DNA of 18,916 nt, taken from NCBI GenBank assembly GCA_001275005.1, contig JWZX01002990.1, positions 1 through 18,916 on the forward strand, given 5' to 3'. The position numbers and the translations under genes are program-made. This stretch comes from Chrysochromulina tobinii. Lineage: Eukaryota; Haptophyta; Prymnesiales; Chrysochromulinaceae. The notes beneath the pieces are model-generated. The model searched no databases, was not told the origin of the DNA, and saw only the letters and a list, made by a program, of their open reading frames with translations. This document shows, in pieces, positions 7,512 through 14,291 of the stretch (its first letter is position 1; each line of letters starts with the position of its first letter).

Positions 7512-9149
7512 ATGCCTGTTGGATTTGCAAACCTGACGAACTGGGGCGCGGGCAAGGACGTGGTTCTGCCCGCGTTCGCCGCCTTCCAGCGCGCGCGCGT
7601 CGAGTTTGCTCAGGAGGTCGCCAAGCTCGCCCTCCCGGCAGGCGAGGCCCTCGTGAGCAAGAACGCAGCCAGCGGCACTTACGAGACTGATGGTGCGGAG
7701 AAGGTGCTGAGCACGCTCGAGGCGAGTTTCAACCTGATGCCCGAGATGCGCTCGCTCCTGACCGATGTCGCACCGACGGTGCGCGAGAACGCGATGCTTG
7801 CCGTTGGGAGGCTTTGCGGCCTCTCTGACAAGCTGCACGGGCAGGTAGCGGACCCGACGCTGCTTGACGCGACAATCAGCACGATCACGTCGAGTTCGCA
7901 GCCATCGCTCGTGCACGCGGCCATGTTCCTGCTGCATACAGCCGTGCGCAGCTCCGCCGAGGTCGCGCACCTCGCCGTGGAGCATAACGCGCTCGTCGCA
8001 GTGTGCGAGCGGCTCGAGGACACTGATTCGCAGACCAAGCAGGCGGCGGTTTGGTGCCTGTGCTCGATCGCGAGCCACGAGGCGCCGCTCGCCTCGGCAG
8101 TGGTTGAGGCGGGCGCGGTGCCGCTGCTGATCCTCTGCCTCAAGGAGCACTCGTTGCCGCTGCGCCGGCTGACCCTTTCGTGCCTTGGCTCGATCGCCAA
8201 GCACGAGCAGGTGCTCGCAGAGGTGCTGCACAAAGAGGGCGCGCTGAGCGCAGCGGTCGAGTTCCTCAGCTCGCCAGACATGCTGCTGCGCCGCCACGCC
8301 TGCCGTGCGCTTGCATGCGCGACGCAGCACCACACTGGCGCGAATGAGTGGGTGCCCGCGCCCGCGCGCAAGCTCCTCGTCGAGACGATGCAGGTGGCTG
8401 ACCCCGAGACGCTCGCCTTCGCCGCGACGCTCGCGCAGCAGCTGGCCAAGCATTCGAATAGCGTGGCAAGCTCGTTCCACGACCTCGGCGCGGTGCCGCT
8501 CCTCGTCGCCCACATGCGACAGGGGCACGCCTCGCCCACATCCGCTGCGGCCGCAATCGGACACATCTGCGACGGCTCGTCCGCAGCGGCGGTCGCGGCG
8601 CTGCAGCTGGGCGTGCTCGAGACGATCCATGCGCTCCTCGCAAGCCACGCGCCCGTGCCCGTGTGTGTCGTCCTGTGCCAGTGTCTCGGCGCCATGTCCA
8701 ACGCCGATGAGACCGTGGCCAAAGCGATTGACCAGAGCGGCTGCCTGCAGCTTGTATTGGAGGCGACGCTGCTCTCCAAGCGCAAGATTGGGCCTGCTGC
8801 GCGTCAGGTGCTGCGTGCGGGCCTCGGGCGCGCGCTTGGCAAGTGCGCCTCGTACCCCGTGCTTGTCTTCCTCCTCGAGCGCCTCCCCTTTACGGGCCCC
8901 CACTGTGAGCCGCCGATCCTGGCAGCGCTCCTCAAGGCGCTCGCCCGCGTTCTCAGCACAAAGGGCACCTATCGGCTTGACTTCATGCAGCGCGGCGCGT
9001 TGAGCGTCGCCCAGCAGGCGTCCAAGATCAAGTCGCCCGAGCTCCTGGACGCACTCAAGACCCTCAACAGTCCGAGTATCTTCCCCAAGCAGATGGTCGA
9101 TGCGACCGCCCCTGACTATGAGAGCAAGCTGCTCGACAAGATCGTGTGA
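7512..9149 (+). CDS. SPAG6: SPAG6/PF16-like armadillo-repeat axonemal central-pair protein
   Basis: The product has 545 aa (human SPAG6 is 509) and belongs to the SPAG6/PF16 family. These armadillo-repeat proteins bind the C1 central microtubule of 9+2 flagella and are needed for motility. The N-terminal helix LPAFAAFQRARVEFAQEVAK matches LQVFEQYQKARTQFVQMVAE of animal SPAG6. Armadillo repeats fill residues about 50-480 (for example AGAVPLLILCLKEHSLPLRR and LSCLGSIAKHEQVLAEVLH). The family-specific C-terminus is kept: SPSIFPKQMVD, then PDYESKLLDKIV, against CYPEEIVRYYSPGYSDTLL. The first in-frame ATG, at 7512, gives the expected N-terminus plus about 17 extra residues. No intron interrupts it. 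It is encoded in strongly GC3-biased codons, which also opens long antisense frames that are not genes. Confidence 0.92.
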   Translation: MPVGFANLTNWGAGKDVVLPAFAAFQRARVEFAQEVAKLALPAGEALVSKNAASGTYETDGAEKVLSTLEASFNLMPEMRSLLTDVAPTVRENAMLAVGRLCGLSDKLHGQVADPTLLDATISTITSSSQPSLVHAAMFLLHTAVRSSAEVAHLAVEHNALVAVCERLEDTDSQTKQAAVWCLCSIASHEAPLASAVVEAGAVPLLILCLKEHSLPLRRLTLSCLGSIAKHEQVLAEVLHKEGALSAAVEFLSSPDMLLRRHACRALACATQHHTGANEWVPAPARKLLVETMQVADPETLAFAATLAQQLAKHSNSVASSFHDLGAVPLLVAHMRQGHASPTSAAAAIGHICDGSSAAAVAALQLGVLETIHALLASHAPVPVCVVLCQCLGAMSNADETVAKAIDQSGCLQLVLEATLLSKRKIGPAARQVLRAGLGRALGKCASYPVLVFLLERLPFTGPHCEPPILAALLKALARVLSTKGTYRLDFMQRGALSVAQQASKIKSPELLDALKTLNSPSIFPKQMVDATAPDYESKLLDKIV

Positions 9150-9611
9150 GCACGCTGGTGAAGGATCAGACACATGAATACCCCGGACACACGAGAGCGA
9201 CGGTGTGACGGACGCCAGTGCGACGGTGCCGAAGGAGTCTCGATGCCAAGTCCAGCATCGACGCGGAACGATCCGAGAGAGCGCGGAGGATGCGTGCTGG
9301 CGTGGCGATGCGCGAGGGGCGAGACAATGATCTCTCGAGTGTCCTTGGGCAAATTCACACTGTGGTCACTGTCGATTTCGTTTCAAGGTTTCATACGATA
9401 CTATTACCCATGTGAATCTCGACGGTCAATCTTCATTTTTGACAAAGCTGACACGAGCCCCGCGCCGAGGCGTCGGCCCGCGGACGGCAGCACCGGGAGC
9501 GGGACGAGCGAGGCGCACAGGCGGGTGCCGCGTGCGCGTCCGGTGTAGACGGTGCGCCGTCGCGAACCTCGACCTCCCGAGTCCCGGCGCGGCGGGATGC
9601 ACTCGCTCTCC
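9150..9611. other. convergent intergenic region, no gene seen
   Basis: About 460 bp lie between the stop codons of SPAG6 (+) and CWC15 (-). A frame at 9174-9548 (+) encodes an Arg/Ser-rich product with no family features and is taken as non-coding. The stretch at 9351-9445 is AT-richer and probably holds 3' UTR and polyadenylation signals. No RNA gene or mobile element is visible. Confidence 0.55.
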
Positions 9612-10373
9612 TCACTTCACGTACTTGTTCAGGAAGCGTCGGTGGAAGTCGTTGCGTACGGTATCATTGATGAAGCGCCTGCCCTCCTTCTTGGGCTCAC
9701 GCGACTGGTTTTTGAAGACGACGTCATCATCCCAGCGTCGCTTCACCGCAAAGGTCGAGGGCGCTCCTGCGCGCGTCGGGTCGAGCAATGGATTGCCCTG
9801 CAGCACGGCGCTCTCGTGCTCGGCTGCCGCGTCCTCCTTGGCCTCGCGCTCCTTGCGTGTTGCCTCCTGTGCCCTCTCTTTCTTGATTCGTTCAAGTTCG
9901 CGCATGAGCTCCTCCTCGTCGTCGTCGTCGTCATCGTCGTCGTCGTCGTCATCTTCGTCGTCGTCGGCTGCGGCTGCGGCTTTAGCGGCTGCGACCGGCG
10001 CCACGGTATTTGGAGCAGGTCTTTCGTCTGCATCTTCGGGGTCGATGAACAGCACTCCAGCGTCGTCGTCGTCATCGTCGTCCTGATACAGTGGTGGCGG
10101 CGGCGGTGGCAGAAGGGAACGTGCAGCTCTTTTAGCAGGCACAGCCTTGCCAATTGCCTGCAGGTGCTCCGCCTCGCGGGCCTCGAGGGCAGTCTTCAGA
10201 TCCTTGCCTCGGACCTCTTCCTCAGAGCCCTGGCCATGCGCGCGGCGCTTGATGCTCAGCTGGCTCCCGAGATCATGCACGTGCTGCCGCGTCACACCGA
10301 CAATGTAGCGGCTGCCACCCTGCTCCTTGCCACCCACCGCCGCATGGAAGGTTGGTCTATGCGCTGTCGTCAT
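9612..10373 (-). CDS. CWC15: CWC15 (Cwf15/Cwc15) spliceosome component
   Basis: The product is 253 aa (human CWC15 is 229 aa). CWC15 is an intrinsically disordered subunit of the Prp19-associated complex in the catalytically active spliceosome. Family hallmarks are present at both ends: N-terminal MTTAHRPTFHAAVGGKE and C-terminal KRRWDDDVVFKN (residues 211-222), followed by RRFINDTVRNDFHRRFLNKY. The central MRELERIKKERAQEATRKE (about 157-175) matches the conserved helix after the acidic tract. That tract is very acidic here, with an Asp run at residues 137-152. The start is set at ATG 10373 because the family begins MTTA.RPTF; the frame extends upstream to another ATG at 10541 but those 56 residues have no counterpart. 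It diverges from the glycosyltransferase-like gene. Confidence 0.95.
   Translation of the reverse strand: MTTAHRPTFHAAVGGKEQGGSRYIVGVTRQHVHDLGSQLSIKRRAHGQGSEEEVRGKDLKTALEAREAEHLQAIGKAVPAKRAARSLLPPPPPPLYQDDDDDDDAGVLFIDPEDADERPAPNTVAPVAAAKAAAAADDDEDDDDDDDDDDDDEEELMRELERIKKERAQEATRKEREAKEDAAAEHESAVLQGNPLLDPTRAGAPSTFAVKRRWDDDVVFKNQSREPKKEGRRFINDTVRNDFHRRFLNKYVK
9914..9966. repeat. (GTC)n trinucleotide tract encoding poly-Asp
   Basis: A nearly pure GTC/GTCATC tract on the plus strand reads as (GAC/GAT)n on the coding minus strand. It encodes the Asp run in the middle of CWC15. A shorter GTC tract at about 10059-10083 encodes a second Asp run in the same protein. Such in-frame triplet runs commonly vary in length between strains. 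Confidence 0.85.
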
Positions 10374-10539
10374 GTCTCGACCCCGTCGAAAAAGGGCCGA
10401 GGGACTCTGACTATGAATACTCTTGGGAGAAAATGACATGTTTGGCCTTGCCTTGCCCGCCCCCTCACACCCTGCGTGACTTGCCTTAGTTTCCTTGCCA
10501 TTGCCATGCCGTCGTGTCTTTCTCGCGGCGTCGTTCGCC
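10374..10539. promoter_or_regulatory. divergent promoter region of CWC15 and glycosyltransferase-like gene
   Basis: The gap between the CWC15 start (10373, -) and the first in-frame ATG of the glycosyltransferase-like gene (10540, +) is 166 bp. At 10539-10542 the sequence CATG offers overlapping ATGs on both strands. The minus one would extend CWC15 beyond its family N-terminus and is rejected. No known promoter element is recognised. Confidence 0.4.
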
Positions 10540-12287
10540 ATGCACGGCGGCCACCGGAATGAGCCAATTATGTCAACCAGGAATGTCTGCTCGATGTTCG
10601 CCGTCGAAGATGCGCCGATGGCGTATGCGCATCGGCATCAGCATGTCGGCGAGCTTTTTGCCGCTGGAGCATCGACGTGCGATGTTAGCCATCGCTGGCG
10701 CCTTGAGCTATGCACGCCAGGACCGCTGCCGCATGTGCATCCGCAGCCACCCGCTGAAGGCAGCGCACCACGCGTACTATTCGTGATAAGCGACGATCCA
10801 TCAGCGCCATTATCATTGCAAGTGGCGCGCACACTGATGCAGCTTCGGTCGGCCCGCGTGGGCGGCATGTTGCCAATCATTTCTTGGGGTCGCCGTGCCT
10901 CAGCAATGTCTCTGTGTGGTGCTTCCAGTGAAACAAAAGCATCACAGGTGCAGCTTGCAACACATCGATACTTTGAAGCGGGCGCCGGTGAAAATGTGTG
11001 GGACTACTTTTTTGAACAGCCGTGCCCTGCTTGTGCTGCCATCGGAGGACGCCCTGGCTCACGCTTCTTTGTGGCACCGGTGCCCGGCGGTGGTGACGCA
11101 ACCGCGGACGACGCCGACGATGCGCACCAGGGCGGCCTGAGTTTACCGGCCGCCGCTCATCAATCCAGCGGGCAGCTGTGGGCGAGGCGGCTGCGGCAAC
11201 GGCTCCGAATGGCACGCCTCTTGCGCGAATTTGTGCGCGTGCGCCCTGAGGTTGCTCGAGCGGCACACGAGTTGCTTGCGCCGTGGCGGCAACAGGCTGC
11301 GGCATTGCTGGGAGTGGCATTCGATAATGCACACCTACGAGCCACCAGCGCGCAGCGCGCAGCGTTGCACGAATACGCGGACGGCTTTCTTCGAGCGAAC
11401 GGGCCGCGCGCGGCCATCGTCGTTGTGGGGGCAGGGCCTGCAGAGCTCGAAGGCGTCCGCAGGCGGCACGGGCGTGATCGCGTCCGTACTCGCGATGACG
11501 GCATGCCGGCGTGTGCTCGCGGCCCGACCATCACTGGCGGTGCGCGTGACGGCCGATGTGCGGGCTTGGAAGAACTGGTCGACGCTCTGCTACTGGTGAG
11601 CCCGCAGGCTGGCTCGAGCCGACCTTCCCGGGATGGGTTGGGATGACTGCGCGCAGGCTGCGCCCCTTACTTGTGTGTCGTGCTGACTCGTGACTCGTGG
11701 CGCTGGTCCCGTTGCCATGTGTGCAGGCACACTGTGATTACGTGTTGAGCGAGGACCACCCGGCGGCCGAGTTCGCCATGTGGTGGAATCCGCGGCTGCA
11801 CGAGGCACATCTCGACATGGACGACGCTACGAGTGCCCGCGAGCCAGCCGCCAAGCCGCGTTGGGCTGGCGGCTCGTGGCAGCCGCCCACAACTGCGGCA
11901 GCCCATGCGCATGCCATGTTAAGTGCTCTCGCCGCCATGGCCAACGGCACCCGCGTCGGTCGCGGCACTGCGGCACCAGAGGAGGTTGTGGGCTTCGTCC
12001 CTGGTCTGCCTCGCCGCTCTCAGCAGCAGCGCGACCGGCCTAAGCCGTGGGCCCGCATCTCGCAAGGCCGCTGCCGAGAGGTGCGAGGCCGCATCATGCG
12101 GCGTGCGGAGTGCGAAGCGTACGCGAGCCTAGACAAGAAGCACTTCCTCGGCAGCTCGATGGACAAGGCCGAGTACCCGGGCTGCACGCTTTGGGAGGAC
12201 ACCCAGGTCGTCGAGTTCAACGACCATGCCGAAGAGGGCGGTGGATGCAACATCTCCCCACGGGGCAGCTGCATCTGCCACATATGA
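10540..12287 (+). CDS. fucosyltransferase-like glycosyltransferase with C-terminal Cys-rich module (two exons)
   Basis: Exons at 10540-11595 and 11727-12287 join in phase 0 and give about 538 aa. The splice restores LEELVDALLLAHCDYVLSED, then AAEFAMWWNPRL. This resembles the 'D.LLL.+CD.LL...SAV.EFAI..NP' block of the NodZ/FUT8-like and related fucosyltransferase families. Residues about 151-160 (ENVWDYFFEQ) fit the start of that domain. However, where the family has HVRxTDK there is GVAFDN (about 258-263), and where it has a TDD there is IVVVGAG (about 293-299), so donor binding looks impaired. Residues about 468-538 form a Cys-rich module: C468, C481, YPGC (C505), VVEFN (513-517), C526 and a final CIC (534-536). 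Golgi or secretory location is likely, but no signal peptide is visible from this start; an upstream exon may be missing. The family call is from memory of motifs and moderate. Confidence 0.58.
11596..11726 (+). other. GT-AG spliceosomal intron (131 nt)
   Basis: The donor is CTG|GTGAGC at 11596 and the acceptor is TGTGCAG|GCA ending at 11726. A CTGAC branch-point-like string occurs near 11680. The intron is phase 0, contains in-frame stops, and its removal joins two frames whose products match across the junction (LLL|AHCDYV). Confidence 0.85.
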
Positions 12288-12718
12288 GTTCTGGTTGATT
12301 GGGATTGAAAACTTGAGAGACGCGGACCGCGTTTATATGTTTATTTAGTATCGAGTGTCAACGGTGACCCCGGCGGCGTTGAGCGCTGGCGCGCTGCAGG
12401 GGGGTGTTGAAGTGACAAAAAAGTGACGCGCGTGAGAGCGCCTTCGAGCATCGTCTGATTTCCTGTGTGTTTTCTGATTCGATCAAACCGGCTTGAATCA
12501 CGAGACTCGAGCGAGGCATGAACCATGATCTCGAGGCATGATCAGACGGGGGCCCTTGTGCGCCGCCGATACCCATACCGTTTCACGAACTAAGAAAAGT
12601 TGTGTCTCTTGTCTCACGAAACTAAAGCACGCGCGACGGTACGAGCTCGGCTTCGTAGAAGACGTGTCGATTCAACTGACCTTTTCTCAAATATCATTCG
12701 TCACGTCGCCGTCGAGAC
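12288..12718. other. intergenic region, no gene seen
   Basis: About 430 bp lie between two plus-strand genes. The first 70 bp, with an AT-rich stretch (12330-12356, tttatatgtttatttag), are probable 3' UTR of the glycosyltransferase-like gene. The rest should hold the OXA1 promoter and 5' UTR. Small open frames here have no recognisable product. Confidence 0.5.
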
Positions 12719-14054
12719 ATGTACTCTCCACTTAGCCGAGCTTTTCGGCTCGCGCGACGGCCGACTACGGGCGTCGATACAGCTGTCGCCCGCTTCGTAC
12801 GCCATGCAACGACAGCACCTTTGCCACAAAGCGAGTCATTGGCTCTTAGTGTGAGCGCTCAGCCGCAGCACCCTGTAGAAGGCGTGTCACAGCATGTCAG
12901 TCCATCACAAAATGGGCCGTCGCAGGCGAGCAATATTCCATCGTCAGAACCTTTGCAGCCAGCACCGCCAACCAACGAAAGTCCTGCCACTTGGCTGCAA
13001 ACGGTACCGATCCCCGGTGAGACCATAATGTCGGGTGCAGCCGGTGATGGTGGGCCCAGCACCACACCCAGACATGCTCGCATCGATGGACAAACTCGCA
13101 TCGATGGACGCCGCGGTAGGTGCCTCAGCCGTCGTTGCAAACCCGCCGACCGCAGGCGGCTTCATCTTCTCGAAGCCGATGGCGGTCATCGAGGCGCTGC
13201 TGACGGGCGTGCACGAGACCACTGGTCTTCCTTGGTGGATGACAATTGCGCTCACGACGGCTACAGTGCGCTTGTCGTTGCTGCCGCTGCAGGTCTACCA
13301 GAGCAAGGCGATCGCCCGCATGGCCGTCATCAAGCCGCACCTTGATCAACTCAGCGCGCAAATGAAGGCAGGCAGCGCCAAGGGCACAGACAAGGGGTAC
13401 GAGGAGGCCGAGAAAGCACGGCTGGAGCTGCAGGCGCTCTTTGCTCATCACAACGTGAAGCCGTGGATGTCAATAGTGGGCGCGCTCGGCCAGATCCCGC
13501 TGTGGCTCTCCTTCTTCTTCACCATGCGCCACATGGTGCGTGTTGACGGTGGGCTCGGGCTCGACACAGGCGGCGCTCTGTGGTTCCAAGATCTTACGGC
13601 GCGCGATCCGTACTTTGTTCTGCCGGTCATGTGCGGCGCCACCTTCTTTGGCATGGTGTCGCTCGGTGACCCTGGGCAGGCACCGGGCGTTGCGCTCGAC
13701 GCGCGCCAGGAGCAAATGCGCACTTTCATGAAGGGGGTGGCCCTTCTGATGGTGCCCACGACCGCGTGGTTCGAGAGCGGCGTATTCGTCTATTGGATCT
13801 CGACCAATATGGTGAGCATCCTGCAGACTGTCACACTCCGGCAACCCTTCGTGCGTGCCGCCGTCGGAATGCCGGCTCTCCCAGGCTCCCAGGCTCCCAG
13901 GCTCCCAGGCTACGTGCCTGCCGCGGGGCTTCTCGGCATGTCTCCCGAGCAGGCAGCCGCAGCGAGCCCGCCTCCACCCATGCTCGAGGTGGTGCTCGCA
14001 GGCTCCACCATCCCGCAGCCGCGGACGAAGCAGAAGAAGAGCAAGAGGAGGTAA
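12719..14054 (+). CDS. OXA1: OXA1 mitochondrial inner-membrane insertase (two exons)
   Basis: This is a YidC/Oxa1/Alb3-family insertase that puts mitochondrially made and imported proteins into the inner membrane. Exon 1 (12719-13016) encodes an Arg-rich presequence (MYSPLSRAFRLARRPTTG...) and a Pro/Ser/Gln-rich linker. Exon 2 (13072-14054) encodes the core; the product is about 426 aa. The core has PWWMTIALTTATVRLSLLPL (about 153-172), a matrix coiled-coil loop, then IPLWLSFFFTMRHMV, LWFQDLTARDPYFVLPVM (matching WFQDLTVSDPIYILPL of human OXA1L), and MVPTTAWFESGVFVYWISTN. These give the expected five membrane spans. A basic C-terminal tail (TKQKKSKRR) suits ribosome binding on the matrix side. 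The ATG at 12719 has G at -3. The presequence and family motifs point to mitochondrial Oxa1 rather than plastid Alb3. Confidence 0.93.
13017..13071 (+). other. very short GT-AG intron in OXA1 (55 or 43 nt)
   Basis: Exon 1 (frame 2) must be joined to exon 2 (frame 0). A donor at CCCCG|GTGAGA (13017) and an acceptor at CCCAG ending at 13071 do this in phase 1 with a 55-nt intron. An acceptor ending at 13059 (GGCCCAG) would also keep frame with a 43-nt intron and add four residues. Both are inferred, not observed. Confidence 0.7.
13875..13912. repeat. 8-bp tandem repeat in OXA1 C-terminal tail
   Basis: Four tandem copies of CTCCCAGG occur in the region encoding the OXA1 tail. The unit is not a multiple of three, so successive copies are read in shifting frames (LPGSQAPRLPG). 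Gain or loss of a single copy would shift the frame and alter the last 50 or so residues. Confidence 0.8.
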
Positions 14055-14168
14055 CGCGGGCGCTAACGGCACGCGGTGGCCAGTCCGGTCCATAATCCTC
14101 CCCGACTCGGGCCGCGAAGCGAAGGATCTTCGACTCTCACTTTCGACTTTGAAGGTCGCCCGCCGTGT
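14055..14168. other. OXA1 3' flank up to LINE tail
   Basis: This 114-bp host segment between the OXA1 stop codon and the LINE's (TTAC)n tail must contain what is left of the OXA1 3' UTR and its polyadenylation signals. No conserved element is visible. Confidence 0.45.
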
Positions 14169-14188
14169 TTAAGTAAGTAAGTAAGTAA
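14169..14188 (-). repeat. (TTAC)n simple-repeat tail of the LINE
   Basis: The plus strand reads TTAAGTAAGTAAGTAAGTAA, i.e. four TAAG units; on the element's strand this is a TTAC/ACTT repeat at its 3' end. Many non-LTR elements end in a short microsatellite or A-rich tail from target-primed reverse transcription, so this marks the probable insertion boundary. Confidence 0.65.
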
Positions 14189-14291
14189 CAACCGCCGCGG
14201 AGCGGCAACGGCACACGTGGCGAGGGCACAGACCCAAGCATGCGAAGCGTGGCGTTATGGGGGGAACACCGATGTCAGGCATCAGCCATGC

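Noticed and set aside
7452-9173. 573-aa open frame antisense to SPAG6 (and 7679-8785 in another minus frame)
   Set aside because: These are antisense shadows caused by strong GC bias at third codon positions of SPAG6. The products have no family features and are rich in Arg, Leu, His or Ser.
9552-10436. 294-aa plus-strand frame opposite CWC15
   Set aside because: It is antisense to a clear CWC15 gene. Its poly-Val run is simply the reverse reading of the Asp-coding triplet repeat.
10374-10541. 56-residue N-terminal extension of CWC15 from ATG 10541
   Set aside because: CWC15 proteins begin MTTA.RPTF, which matches ATG 10373. The extension has no counterpart and its ATG overlaps the start codon of the opposite gene.
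13470-14093. 207-aa minus-strand frame opposite OXA1
   Set aside because: It is antisense to well-conserved OXA1 coding sequence, and the His/Arg/Pro-rich product has no family features.
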